Of a stretch of DNA of 36,448 bases, positions 1 to 8,444 are shown one piece after another (the first letter of the stretch is position 1; the number at the start of each line of letters is the position of its first letter). Source of the stretch: Myxococcales bacterium (lineage in GTDB: Bacteria; Myxococcota_A; UBA796; SXON01); assembly GCA_009692605.1 (NCBI GenBank), contig SHYV01000012.1, positions 1 to 36,448 on the forward strand. The letters run 5' to 3'. Made by a program: the position numbers and the translations under genes. The notes under the pieces were generated by a model. That model made no database searches, was not told the DNA's origin, and was given only the letters and a program-made list of their open reading frames with translations.

Positions 1-311
1 GCGTTCGCCGTCAACGGTGTGAGCCCCGCACTGCATGTCCACGCACACATCCTGACGCCCGAGCGCTCCCCACGACACCCCCTGATGGCCAAGGAGCGAC
101 CCGCCCTCGCCACAACTCGCCAATCCTGGGCGGTTCGCATCGCCCGGTACGCCACTCGCCCTGAGACGACGATCGACCTGCGACCGATCGACCTGCGACC
201 AACCCGGAAAAGCGAAGTTTCGAATAACGTATGATGGATGCGGATTTAGTGGGATGTTCGGCCGGCGATCAGGGGCGGGGATCGGCGACAGGACGCCCGG
301 GATCATTTTTC
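1..311. other. No recognisable gene; left edge
   Basis: I see no convincing coding region in this stretch. Short open frames on both strands look like chance products of high GC and have no recognisable domain. The only structure is a perfect 15-bp tandem duplication (unit GATCGACCTGCGACC) at 171-200. The decayed gene that follows begins to be recognisable at about 312. Confidence 0.5.
171..200. repeat. 15-bp perfect tandem duplication
   Basis: The unit GATCGACCTGCGACC occurs twice back to back at 171-185 and 186-200. Each copy contains GATCGA. It is too short to assign a function and is probably a small replication-slippage duplication upstream of the pseudogene. Confidence 0.6.
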
Positions 312-816
312 AGGCGTGCGCCCCACGACTTCTGGATCGGCGCGAAGGAGGTGACACGTGGGCAGTGGGAGTCGTCCAGAACAAACGCCGGCTGGGACTA
401 CACCAGCATGCCGGACTACCCCTGCACGACCTGGACGACCTCGACGACCGCGAGCGACAATGGAAGTGGCGTGGCCCTACGAGAACGCCTACTCCGTTGG
501 CACCCACGGGAATGAGGTCGGCGCCTTGGCGCCGAGCGCTTGGGGGCCCTACGACCTGAGCGGCAACGTGTGGGAGTGGACGAACGACTGGTGGGACTCC
601 GCACACAGTGGCTATGCCGATGGGAGCAGCAACCTGGACCCAGCCGGCACTGGCTCCGGCGAGGGATTTGAGGGCTCCTACCGGACGGTTCGCGGTGGCG
701 TTTAGTCCGTCCAAGCGTCCAACAGGGCCGCCCTCTCCTGCCGGAGGTACGAACTCCCGGAGAGGGACGCCGTCAACACCACGGGCTTCCGCCTTGCGAG
801 GTCGAGCGCCCCCTGA
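312..816 (+). pseudogene. Formylglycine-generating-enzyme-like (FGE/SUMF1) pseudogene
   Basis: Two pieces of one FGE-sulfatase-type domain are visible in different frames. The first, about 321-440, reads DFWIGAKEVTRGQWE and then PDYPCTTW, the usual start of the domain. The second, about 475-816, reads AWGPYDLSGNVWEWTNDWWD, RTVRGGV and, near the end, TTGFRLARS, the usual centre and C-terminus. Between them the frame shifts, and the RLPTEAEWEYA-type core (about 60 residues) is missing. The C-terminal part is also cut by TAG at 703-705, exactly where the family has Trp in the RGGxW motif, so one TGG to TAG change explains it. After this stop the homology continues in the same frame to TGA at 814-816. 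Family members oxidise a cysteine in sulfatases or act in other roles such as binding. With a frameshift, a deletion and a nonsense codon, this copy should make no working protein. Confidence 0.8.
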
Positions 817-917
817 GTCACAACGGCCCTCCTCGCCCATGACGCTGCAAGGCCGATCCTCGCACAAAGCACCCACCGCCTTGACGCCGACGCACCACCG
901 GTTAATCGGGCAGCGCT

Positions 918-1003
918 GCGCGGGTGGCGGAATGGTAGACGCGCTAGTTTGAGGTGCTAGTGGGGTAACTCCCGTGCGGGTTCAAGTCCCGCTTCGCGCA
1001 CCA
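918..1003 (+). tRNA. tRNA-Leu (anticodon GAG)
   Basis: A class II tRNA with a long variable arm. The acceptor stem GCGCGGG pairs with TTCGCGC using two G-U pairs, and the CCA end is encoded at 1001-1003. The D-arm sequence TGGCGGAATGGTAGACGC is typical of bacterial tRNA-Leu. The anticodon stem is CTAGT/GCTAG with loop TTGAGGT, giving GAG at 951-953, which reads CUU and CUC codons. The T-loop is GTTCAAG. A strong terminator follows six bases after the CCA, so it looks like a single-gene transcript. Confidence 0.96.
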
Positions 1004-1008
1004 CCTCT

Positions 1009-1046
1009 CGAAGGCGACCCGGAGACGGGTCGCCTTCGTTTATTTT
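1009..1046 (+). terminator. Intrinsic terminator of tRNA-Leu
   Basis: A perfect 12-bp stem (CGAAGGCGACCC with GGGTCGCCTTCG) encloses the loop GGAGAC, followed by TTTATTTT. This is a textbook Rho-independent terminator for the tRNA transcript, and it separates the tRNA from the RND gene downstream. Confidence 0.93.
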
Positions 1047-1084
1047 GGCCGTAACGCTTCTTTCGCCGAGATATCCCCCCCGCA

Positions 1085-3478
1085 ATGACCGCCATCCCCT
1101 CCGGCTTCTACGGCCGCCTCGCCCGCTGGGTCATGCACCACCGCGCGATCACCGTCTCGATCGCCGCGGCGCTGACCGTGCTCGCGGCGCTGGGGTGCAC
1201 GCAGCTACGCCTCGACAGCGACATCCTCGCGCTGATGCCGCAAGACGAACCGTCCACTCAGGCCCTGAAGCGCCTCGACGAAGAAGAGGGCGGCGTCAAC
1301 TTCCTCACCATCGCGGCGGACGCGGACGATCCGGTCGCCCTGAACGCGTTCATGGACGATTTGCAGGCCCGCATCGAGAAGCTCCCGAACGTGAGCTGGG
1401 TGCTTTGGAAGGTCGACCCAGAGGTGACCTGGCGCATCGGCTTGCTCCAACTGCCGGTGGAAGACCTCGTGACGATGCGCGATCGGCTTCGAGCAGCGCT
1501 GTCGCTGGGCCCCGCGATGGTGAACCCGTTCATCGCCGCGCGGGTGCTTGACCTCGGCCCGATCACCGCGAAGCTGCAGAACGCCGGAGATACGGTACGG
1601 CTGTCCTCCGCCGAGGGCACGGCGCGGCTCGTCGTCCGCCCCACCATCTCGGCCCACGACCTGCCCGCCGCCCGTACCTTCATGCACACCATCGACGCGG
1701 CGCTCCTGGATGCCGACGCGCCGGCCCACGGCGTGACGATCGAGTGGCTGGGCGGCGCCTACCGCCACAACGTCGAAGACTACGAGGGGATCGCCCACGA
1801 CATCTGGTGGATCACGTCCGCCAGCGTCGTGATGGTGCTGATGATCATCGCCGGGGCGTTCCGCTCGCCAAAGGCGGTGGTCCTGATCTTCGCGCCGCTG
1901 ATCGTGTCCAACATCTGGACGCTCGGGGTCGCAGGCGCGACGGTCGGCGCCCTCAATACCTTTACGTCCTTCGTGAACGCTGTGCTCGTCGGCCTCGGCG
2001 TGGAATTCGGCGTCCACCTGTACGCCCGCTACCGTGAGATGCGTGAGAGCGGTCTGGACCTCGAGGAGGCTGTCGTCAAGGCCTGGGACGCGTGTGCCGG
2101 GGCATGCACCTCTGCCTCGTTGACCTCTGCCGCGGGGTTTGCCGCCCTGCTGGCGGCGCACTTCGCGGGCTTCCGCCAGCTCGGCTGGCTCCTCTCCCTC
2201 GGCCTCGTGCTCTGCCTCCTCTCCGAGATCGTGTTGATGCCGGTGCTGATCACGCTGGTCGAGAAGCGCGGCCCGGTCGTCGCCCGCGTCCGCCGCTGGC
2301 ATGTGAAGGGCCGCCGGCCCTCGACGTACCGGCTGGCCCCGGTCGCGCTCATGGTGATCGCCTCGCTGACCCTGGTCTGCGCCCTGCTCGCTCCACGGAT
2401 CGGCATCGAGTACGACCTCTCGGCGCTGCGCCGAAGCGGGCTCTCGTACGAGGAGCTGACGGAGAAGCAGCGCGCCCTCGCCCGCGACAGCTACGCCCCG
2501 CTCGTCGTCAGCTACGACACCGAGGCCGCGATGACGGCCGAGCACGAGAAGCTCACCGCCCGTCTGAAGGACAATCGGCTCCCGCTCATCAGCAAGGTGC
2601 TGTCAGTGCGCACGGTCATCCCCAGTGACCAGGCCGATCGCGTCGCGATCCTGCTTGAGATCGCCGAGCTCGCGAACGACCCGAGCGCGCGGTTCCTGCC
2701 CCCGCCCGTGGCGAAAAACCTGCAGAAGCTGCGCGATCTCGGCGTGACGATGCTGACACCGTCCGACCTGCCGATCCCCCTCCAGGCCGCGCTTGGCGGT
2801 CAAAACGGGCGCCACCGCCTGATGCTGGTCCCGAGCGGGAACATGTGGGACATGCGCGAGGCCGCCGCGCTGACCGCCTGGGTCGAGAGGGAATTCGCGG
2901 GCGAGGACGTCGCCGGCGAGTACCTCACGCTCGGCACGCTGTTCCGCCTGTTGAACCGAGATGCGCCGATCGTGGCCGCCATCGCTATGCTGCTGGTGAT
3001 GGCGTTCACAGCGGCGGATCTTCGCGAAATAAAAGCGACGTTCGCGGCCGTGGCGGTGCTGCTCGCGGGCATGGCCTGGTGGGGGGCGCTGCTGGTCATG
3101 TCGAACATCAAGATCTCCATCGTCAGCGGCGTCGGCATCCCGATCACGCTCGGGATCGGCATCGACGTGATGATCCACCTGATCCACCGTCTCAAGCAGG
3201 AGGGGCCGGGCGGGATCCTCCGCGCGTTGACCACCACCGGCTGGGCGAGCGCGCTCGGGACATCCACCACGGTGGTCGCCTTCGCGGCCCTCTCACTCGC
3301 CGGGTCGCAGGGGATCCGGTCGCTGGGGCTGCTGGTCCTGCTCGGGGAGTCTGCCGTGACCGTCGCTGGGTTCGTGCTGGTCCCGCTCGGGTTCGCGACA
3401 GCGTGGCGCCTCCAGGGTCGCCACCCACAGGCGCTCTCCCACGGCCCGCCCCCTCCCGCCGCTACGCCTGACCCTTGA
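1085..3478 (+). CDS. RND/MMPL family exporter (HpnN-like)
   Basis: A 797-residue inner-membrane protein with the duplicated RND layout. It has one N-terminal membrane helix (about residues 20-40), a large periplasmic loop (about 40-225) and a helix bundle (about 225-395). The pattern then repeats: a helix near 415-435, a second loop and a second bundle (about 640-785). Sequences such as SDILALMPQDEPST after the first helix and GVEFGVHLYARYREMRESG / GIGIDVMIHLIHRLKQEG in the bundles match the MMPL group that includes hopanoid transporter HpnN. It probably moves a lipid-like molecule using the proton gradient. The substrate cannot be read from sequence, and no hopanoid synthesis genes lie in this window. 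The ATG start at 1085 has no strong ribosome-binding site. Its stop overlaps the likely TTG start of pyrD, suggesting co-transcription. Confidence 0.85.
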   Translation: MTAIPSGFYGRLARWVMHHRAITVSIAAALTVLAALGCTQLRLDSDILALMPQDEPSTQALKRLDEEEGGVNFLTIAADADDPVALNAFMDDLQARIEKLPNVSWVLWKVDPEVTWRIGLLQLPVEDLVTMRDRLRAALSLGPAMVNPFIAARVLDLGPITAKLQNAGDTVRLSSAEGTARLVVRPTISAHDLPAARTFMHTIDAALLDADAPAHGVTIEWLGGAYRHNVEDYEGIAHDIWWITSASVVMVLMIIAGAFRSPKAVVLIFAPLIVSNIWTLGVAGATVGALNTFTSFVNAVLVGLGVEFGVHLYARYREMRESGLDLEEAVVKAWDACAGACTSASLTSAAGFAALLAAHFAGFRQLGWLLSLGLVLCLLSEIVLMPVLITLVEKRGPVVARVRRWHVKGRRPSTYRLAPVALMVIASLTLVCALLAPRIGIEYDLSALRRSGLSYEELTEKQRALARDSYAPLVVSYDTEAAMTAEHEKLTARLKDNRLPLISKVLSVRTVIPSDQADRVAILLEIAELANDPSARFLPPPVAKNLQKLRDLGVTMLTPSDLPIPLQAALGGQNGRHRLMLVPSGNMWDMREAAALTAWVEREFAGEDVAGEYLTLGTLFRLLNRDAPIVAAIAMLLVMAFTAADLREIKATFAAVAVLLAGMAWWGALLVMSNIKISIVSGVGIPITLGIGIDVMIHLIHRLKQEGPGGILRALTTTGWASALGTSTTVVAFAALSLAGSQGIRSLGLLVLLGESAVTVAGFVLVPLGFATAWRLQGRHPQALSHGPPPPAATPDP

Positions 3479-4488
3479 ACGTGCTGCACCTCCTCTACCG
3501 CGCGATCCGCCCCCTCCTCTTCCGCCTCGACCCAGAAGAGGCACACGAGCTTGTATTCGGGGTGCTGCCGCTGGCCCGCGTGATGGCGACCCTCGCCCGG
3601 CTTCGGCCCCACCCGTCGCTCGCGTGTAAGGTCGGGCCGCTGACGTTCGCCGGCCCTGTGGGTCTGGCGGCGGGGCTGGACAAGAACGGAGTCGGAATCC
3701 GGACCTGGGAGGCGCTGGGGTTCGGCGCGATCGAGGTCGGAACGGTCACCGGGCTCGCGCAGAAGGGTAACCCTCGCCCGCGCCTGTTCCGATTGAAGGA
3801 GCAGCACGCGCTCATCAACCGGATGGGCTTCAACAATGACGGTGCAGTGGCCCTCGCGGCCAACCTGCGGCGACTGCGGGAAGGAGGGCATTGGCCGTCC
3901 GTTCCGGTCGGGGCCAACCTCGGAAAGTCCAAGCTCGTAGAGAACAGCGAGGCGGTAGGCGACTACATCAACAGCCTGCGCGCTCTGCGCGACCGCGCCG
4001 ACTACTTCGTGGTGAACGTCTCCAGTCCGAACACCACAGGGCTGCGAGAGCTTCAGGAGAAGGAGCCGCTGCAGCGCCTGCTCGCCGCCGTGGTCCCCGA
4101 GGCAGGGCGGACGCCGGTGTTCCTGAAGCTGGCGCCCGATCTGGAGGATGGGCCGCTGGCCGAGGCGGTGAACGTGGCCATCGACGCAGGCTGCGCGGGC
4201 ATCATCGCCACCAATACAACGCTCTCCAGGCCAGGGGAGACCGGGCGGGCCGAGCAGTATGGCGGGCTGTCGGGCGCCCCGCTCGCGCCGCTCGCCCGCC
4301 AAAAGATCCGCGTGGTACTTGACGCTTCATCCGGCCGAGTCCCGGTGATCGGTGTGGGCGGAATCCGCACCGCGAACGACGTGCGCGAGCTCCTCGCCAT
4401 GGGCTGCGCCGCAACCCAACTCTACACATCCCTCATCTACGAAGGTCCCGGATTAGTGGCTCAAATTCACCGGGAATTGGCACGCTGA
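3475..4488 (+). CDS. pyrD: Dihydroorotate dehydrogenase (quinone), class 2
   Basis: A 337-residue enzyme that oxidises dihydroorotate to orotate in pyrimidine synthesis and passes electrons to membrane quinones through FMN. The N-terminal helix region typical of class 2 enzymes is present (LLYRAIRPLLFRLDPEEAHEL). Signature stretches are AAGLDKNG, NRMGFNNDG, VVNVSSPNTTGLRELQ (with the catalytic serine expected for class 2), ATNTT and GVGGI near the C-terminus. The start is TTG at 3475, overlapping the RND stop by four bases. GTG at 3481 is a possible alternative. The stop TGA shares one base with the ATG of the following FHA gene, so RND exporter, pyrD and FHA gene appear to be translated from one message. 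Confidence 0.95.
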   Translation: MNVLHLLYRAIRPLLFRLDPEEAHELVFGVLPLARVMATLARLRPHPSLACKVGPLTFAGPVGLAAGLDKNGVGIRTWEALGFGAIEVGTVTGLAQKGNPRPRLFRLKEQHALINRMGFNNDGAVALAANLRRLREGGHWPSVPVGANLGKSKLVENSEAVGDYINSLRALRDRADYFVVNVSSPNTTGLRELQEKEPLQRLLAAVVPEAGRTPVFLKLAPDLEDGPLAEAVNVAIDAGCAGIIATNTTLSRPGETGRAEQYGGLSGAPLAPLARQKIRVVLDASSGRVPVIGVGGIRTANDVRELLAMGCAATQLYTSLIYEGPGLVAQIHRELAR

Positions 4489-5243
4489 TGTCCAAGCTAC
4501 TCATCAAGCTCAACCAACAGAAAACCCATGTCTTTCCACTAAAATCGAGCGAAACGCGCATCGGTCGAGGGGAAAACTGCCACCTCATACTGCAGAACGT
4601 CTCCGTCAGCCGGGAGCACGCGCGCATCGTGATCGGGAGCCAGAACGTCACGATCGAGGATCTTGACAGCCAGAACGGCTTTCTGGTGAATGGGAAAAAA
4701 ACCGGACAGACCGTGCTGCGGAGCGGTGACGAGGTCCAGCTTGGCAACTTCACCCTGATCTACCTGACCGAGGTGCCCGCGAACAAGTTCTACCGGGGTC
4801 GATGTGTCGCGTACATGCCGCGCTACGAGCCGGGGCTGATGACCGACGAGATTCTCGAGGAGTCTACGTTCGTCATGACCCTCGCCCAGCTCGAAAAGCT
4901 GCAAAAGCTCCACCAGTTGGTGGACTCGGCGCGCCTCATCCGGGAGCCGGACGTCGGCAAGTTCTGGCACCCGGAGGAGAAGGGGCTCACCTTCGGTCGC
5001 GGCGGTCAAGTCTGGGTAGCGGGCTGGCTCACGTGGGGCGTCGTCGCGAACATCATCTGGGATGGCCAGCAGCACTCGGTGCACGCCATCGCGAGCTGGA
5101 GGGCCGCGGTGACGGTCAACAAGCAGCCGGTCGAGCATCGCGCATTGAAGCACGGCGACCGGATCAGCATCGGGGGCAGCAGGTTCAGGTACGACGCCGG
5201 CCGTAGCCCCGCGAAGGAGATCAGAGACACGTTGGCGCGGTAG
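4488..5243 (+). CDS. FHA domain protein with a second degenerate FHA-like domain
   Basis: A 251-residue cytoplasmic protein. Residues about 5-95 form a canonical FHA domain, a phosphothreonine-binding module. Conserved features are TRIGRGENC, SREHARI and DLDSQNGFLVNG followed by LRSGDEVQLG. Residues about 155-235 look like a second, decayed FHA fold: LTFGRGG at its start and LKHGDRISIGGSRFRYD at its end, with the phosphopeptide-binding SxxH and NG motifs absent. The ATG overlaps the pyrD stop by one base. It is a likely reader of Ser/Thr kinase signalling. A kinase gene lies at 8437-11292, but no direct partnership can be shown. Confidence 0.87.
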   Translation: MSKLLIKLNQQKTHVFPLKSSETRIGRGENCHLILQNVSVSREHARIVIGSQNVTIEDLDSQNGFLVNGKKTGQTVLRSGDEVQLGNFTLIYLTEVPANKFYRGRCVAYMPRYEPGLMTDEILEESTFVMTLAQLEKLQKLHQLVDSARLIREPDVGKFWHPEEKGLTFGRGGQVWVAGWLTWGVVANIIWDGQQHSVHAIASWRAAVTVNKQPVEHRALKHGDRISIGGSRFRYDAGRSPAKEIRDTLAR

Positions 5244-5284
5244 GCAGCGCCGCCGCACCAGCGCGTTTGTTGATAGGCAGCGCC
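5241..5284. repeat. 11-bp direct repeat in the gap after the FHA gene
   Basis: TAGGCAGCGCC occurs at 5241-5251, overlapping the FHA stop codon, and again at 5274-5284, 33 bases later and just upstream of the pentapeptide gene. It is a weak feature with no assigned function. Confidence 0.4.
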
Positions 5285-5303
5285 CGGTAATCTCGGGAAC
5301 CAA

Positions 5304-5771
5304 ATGCGCCGCAAGAAGTCGACCTCGTCCTCCCAGCCCACGGACCCCGAGGAGTTCGGCGATGCCGCGTTGAGCCGCAAGCAGGCCACCGAGATGATCC
5401 GCCGCGGAGACAGCTTTCGCGACGCTGACCTGCGAGGCTCCGATGTCTCGGGGCTGGTGTTCGACGGCCTGAATCTGGCCCAGGCCAAATTCGCGGAGGC
5501 GAACCTGATGCGGTGCAGCTTCAAAGACGCTGACCTGACCGGGGCGAGCTTCTTCGGAGCGAACCTGCGGGACGCATGCCTGGACGGCGCCAACCTCGAG
5601 GAGGCGGATCTCGACTACGCGAACCTCGATGGCGTGACGCTGCTCGGCGCACGGATCCGCAAGGCGCTCTTTCCGACTCGAAAGGTGTCGCTGGTGGATG
5701 TCCGCGCTGCCGTCGCGAGCGGCGGCCGGCTCCGCATGGAACCCTTCCTGCCGGGCGACGAGGACGACTAG
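5304..5771 (+). CDS. Pentapeptide-repeat protein
   Basis: A 155-residue protein. After a charged N-terminal region, residues about 37-116 form roughly 16 consecutive pentapeptide repeats of the A(D/N)LXX type, for example FRDADLRGSDV, AEANLMRCSFKDADLTGASFFGANLRDA and GANLEEADLDYANL. Such repeats fold into a right-handed quadrilateral beta-helix. No membrane segment or catalytic motif is visible. Family members range from gyrase-protecting DNA mimics to targeting modules, and nothing here identifies which. It starts at ATG 5304, 60 bases after the FHA gene. The acidic C-terminus (PGDEDD) is unremarkable. Confidence 0.87.
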   Translation: MRRKKSTSSSQPTDPEEFGDAALSRKQATEMIRRGDSFRDADLRGSDVSGLVFDGLNLAQAKFAEANLMRCSFKDADLTGASFFGANLRDACLDGANLEEADLDYANLDGVTLLGARIRKALFPTRKVSLVDVRAAVASGGRLRMEPFLPGDEDD

Positions 5772-5807
5772 TCCGGTTAGCCGTGCCGCTTGCACGGAGT
5801 GCGAGTC

Positions 5808-6794
5808 ATGCGAGCGTTCGTCACCGGAGCTTCGGGCCAGATCGGACTCCCCCTCGTGAGGGAGCTGGTCGGGCAGGGGCACACTGTCCGGGCGCTGGTG
5901 CGCAGCGCCGAGAAAGAAGAAGCGGTCCGCTCGGCGGGCGCTGAGATCATCGCGGGCTCCATGGCCGATCGCGCGGCGCTGGAGCGCGGGATCAGCGGCG
6001 TCGACGCCGTCATCCACCTCGCCGGTGGGGCACGCGGCGCTGGGCGGGAGACCGCGGACGTGATCAACCGGCAGGCGACCGAGCTGCTCGCGGACGTGCT
6101 GCGAGCGCAGCGCGCTGGGCCAGTGGGACCGAAGCCGAACGTGGTCTTCGCGAGCTCGGCGACCGTCTACGGGGACCGCAGCGGGCTGTGGGTGCCGGAG
6201 GACTTCCCGACGAACGCGCAGACCGCGTATGGAAAATCCAAGCTGGCCGCCGAGCAGGCGCTGACCGCCGCGGGTGTGCCGCTGGTGATCGCGCGGATCG
6301 CCGCGGTGTACGGCCGCGGGATCCGGTTCACGGGCGACGACCGGCTAAAGGCTGGCCGTGGGTGGCTCCCGGGCGAAGGAAAGAACCTCATCCCGCTCGT
6401 GCACGTCGACGACTGCGTCGCCGCGCTGATCCGCATCGCCGAGCGGGGGTTCTCGACCGGAGGCTCCGAAGCCTCCTCCGCCGTGGTGCACATCGCGGGA
6501 AAGAGCACGCCGCTCCTTCGTGAGTTCTACGCCGAAGTCCACAAGCAGGGCGGCGGCACGCCGATGCGCTTTTGGTCCACATGGGTGCCGAGCGTCTTCC
6601 AATTCCGCGCCGCGAAGGAAAACGAACGGCTCGCCACGCTGTTCGGTCGGAAGCCGCGCTTCACCGAAGACAACCTGCGAATCTACACGTCATCGCTTCG
6701 CCTCCGCACCGATGCGCTCGAGAAACAGCTCGGATTCACGTGGAAGTACGCCGACCACAAGGATGGCGTCGCGGCGAGCGTCTCGCCCAACTGA
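5808..6794 (+). CDS. NAD-dependent epimerase/dehydratase (extended SDR)
   Basis: A 328-residue sugar-nucleotide-type epimerase or dehydratase. The N-terminal dinucleotide-binding motif TGASGQIG (residues about 6-13) follows the first strand, SSATVYGD supplies the catalytic Ser/Thr region, and AYGKSK carries the YxxxK catalytic pair. I chose ATG 5808 over ATG 5790 because GGAG lies at suitable spacing and the Rossmann strand begins directly there. The substrate is unknown; the C-terminal substrate-binding part is not distinctive. The gene follows the pentapeptide gene by 36 bases. The next gene has its own promoter. Confidence 0.87.
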   Translation: MRAFVTGASGQIGLPLVRELVGQGHTVRALVRSAEKEEAVRSAGAEIIAGSMADRAALERGISGVDAVIHLAGGARGAGRETADVINRQATELLADVLRAQRAGPVGPKPNVVFASSATVYGDRSGLWVPEDFPTNAQTAYGKSKLAAEQALTAAGVPLVIARIAAVYGRGIRFTGDDRLKAGRGWLPGEGKNLIPLVHVDDCVAALIRIAERGFSTGGSEASSAVVHIAGKSTPLLREFYAEVHKQGGGTPMRFWSTWVPSVFQFRAAKENERLATLFGRKPRFTEDNLRIYTSSLRLRTDALEKQLGFTWKYADHKDGVAASVSPN

Positions 6795-6827
6795 AAGCGG
6801 GCTGCTGCATTTCTACACGCCTGACGC

Positions 6828-6857
6828 TTGACCATCCCGGTGCGGGCGGTCTATAAG
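6828..6857 (+). promoter_or_regulatory. Sigma-70-type promoter for the lipoprotein gene at 6877
   Basis: The -35 box TTGACC (6828-6833) and -10 box TATAAG (6852-6857) are separated by 18 bases. Transcription would start near 6864, leaving a very short leader of about 13 bases before ATG 6877. This is the best housekeeping-type promoter seen by eye in the window. Confidence 0.65.
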
Positions 6858-6876
6858 GCACCGTTCGAGGTTTTTG

Positions 6877-8310
6877 ATGCGCCGTACCGAGCTGCTCTCC
6901 GCCCCGCTACTCCCCCGTCTCGCGACCGCAGGGCTCCTGCTCGGCGTCGTGCCGTTGTCCGGCTGCTCGCCGATGGACGGTGAGATCACCGGTGGGTCGT
7001 ACGCGTCCTACTTCGCTGTCAACAGCTCGGAGAACCTGTACCGGCTCCGCTCAAAGCTGGTGGACTTCAGCCAACAGTCCACGCTCGACAAGTACAAGTT
7101 CGAGAGCATCGACTGCCGGCCGATGTACAGTGAAGCGAGCGACGACTGCACCGATCTGGTGACCGACCGCCTCGCCGGCACCGACTACGCCGCAGAGTGC
7201 GGCACCGGCTCACTCCGCACCTGCGACGCGCACGGCAACATCACCGACGACGGCGACTTCGTACCCTTCCAGCGCAGCTACTTCCCGTGGCTCACCCAGT
7301 ACTCTTACTACGTCCGCTCCGAGAAGCTCGATCCCTGGCGCATCGAAGCGGTCATCACCACCGAGGGTGATCTCCAGCTGACGGTGCACAATAACTTGAG
7401 TAATGTTGGTGACTTCCGGTTCGGCTGGGTCGTTGACCCCCACTTCCAGCCCACCGAGTGCGTGGACAAAGAGGGCGGCGGAGCAGAAGATGTCCCGGTG
7501 GACGGCGATTGGCTGACCGAGTGGTCCGTGAACGAAGACGGCGGCTCGCTCTTCCACCTGAACGCCTACGGCTACCAGCTCAACCCCAGCAATACCGACA
7601 CGGCGTGGTACTTCCCGGACACCTGGATGGCCGGCTACACCTTCGGCCGCATGGCTGACGAGGACCTGTACGGCCACCAGATCGACTACCTGGACCCGAT
7701 CTCCGACACCGACGATACGAACGACTGCGACTACGACAACTATGACTGCGGGGGCAACGGGTACAACCCGCCCCTGTACATCAATCAGTCGAACCCCGGC
7801 GACAACACCAGCTACGGCTACTACAACGGGCACTGGGGCAACGCGAACACCTACCCCAAGTTCCTCGAGAACGTGACGTCGAGCCTGGCCTACTCAGCCG
7901 ACAACCCCAACGATCTTGAGCGGATGGGCAAGGTGACCGCCGAGGAGTTCCCGCTGGACCTCAAGATCGAGGACAACACGTGGCGTCCCGAAAATCAGGT
8001 CGAGGACGACCCGTCCGACGGCTTTGGCGGCTGGATCGGGGTCGACCCGTCGTGGGTGCACTTCGACGACTCACCGAGCGACCTCGGTGGTCGCGAGCCG
8101 GGCAAGCAAGAGAAGCCACTCAAGGGTCACTTCCACGTGTACCTGGAGAGCGCGTCCGCCGCGTCCAAGGTTCTGGTTCAGGGTGACTTCACCATCGACC
8201 ACATCGCCAAGGACATCTGGGGCTACAGCCCGACGCTCGAGGACCGGAAGCTCGAGGAGAACGCGACGCCCACCTGTGGCGATGCTCCCTTGACGGCCGA
8301 CGAGAGCTGA
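6877..8310 (+). CDS. Large acidic lipoprotein of unknown function
   Basis: A 477-residue protein with a lipoprotein signal peptide: an Arg-containing N-terminus, a hydrophobic stretch and the lipobox LSGC with Cys30. The mature part is acidic and rich in Asp, Tyr, Asn, Gly and Trp. One low-complexity section (about residues 280-320) contains DTDDTNDCDYDNYDCGG and NTSYGYYNGHWGN. Cysteines are scattered and may form disulfides. I do not recognise the family. The aromatic/Asn-rich character and the recurrent DPSWVHF/FHVYLES-type strands suggest an extracytoplasmic beta-rich fold, which is inference only. ATG 6877 was chosen over the adjacent TTG 6874. The gene has its own promoter at 6828 and is followed by a terminator at 8409-8444. 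Confidence 0.75.
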   Translation: MRRTELLSAPLLPRLATAGLLLGVVPLSGCSPMDGEITGGSYASYFAVNSSENLYRLRSKLVDFSQQSTLDKYKFESIDCRPMYSEASDDCTDLVTDRLAGTDYAAECGTGSLRTCDAHGNITDDGDFVPFQRSYFPWLTQYSYYVRSEKLDPWRIEAVITTEGDLQLTVHNNLSNVGDFRFGWVVDPHFQPTECVDKEGGGAEDVPVDGDWLTEWSVNEDGGSLFHLNAYGYQLNPSNTDTAWYFPDTWMAGYTFGRMADEDLYGHQIDYLDPISDTDDTNDCDYDNYDCGGNGYNPPLYINQSNPGDNTSYGYYNGHWGNANTYPKFLENVTSSLAYSADNPNDLERMGKVTAEEFPLDLKIEDNTWRPENQVEDDPSDGFGGWIGVDPSWVHFDDSPSDLGGREPGKQEKPLKGHFHVYLESASAASKVLVQGDFTIDHIAKDIWGYSPTLEDRKLEENATPTCGDAPLTADES

Positions 8311-8408
8311 GCTACAACGGTCAGCGACCGGGACGTCTTTTTTAGAGCTTGATGCGTCCCCCCTATTCGTCTTGCGTGAGGAGAGGCCCGGTCACCCTTC
8401 CCCGATTG

Positions 8409-8444
8409 AACCGCCCGAACGCCCGTTCGGGCGGTTTCATTTTT
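8409..8444 (+). terminator. Intrinsic terminator downstream of the lipoprotein gene
   Basis: A perfect 12-bp stem (AACCGCCCGAAC with GTTCGGGCGGTT) encloses a GCCC loop and is followed by TCATTTTT. It ends + strand transcription about 100 bases after the lipoprotein stop. The stop codon of the convergent kinase gene lies in the T-tract, so the two genes end back to back here. On the minus strand no T-run follows the stem. Confidence 0.9.

Noticed and set aside
703-705. Amber codon TAG read as pyrrolysine or suppressed in the FGE-like gene
   Set aside because: The gene also has a frameshift and a missing core, so readthrough could not restore it. A TGG to TAG mutation at a conserved Trp is the simple explanation.
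918-1046. tRNA-Leu as an integration site of a mobile element
   Set aside because: No integrase, no direct repeat of the tRNA 3' end and no foreign-looking genes follow it. The terminator and the housekeeping RND-pyrD cluster lie directly downstream.
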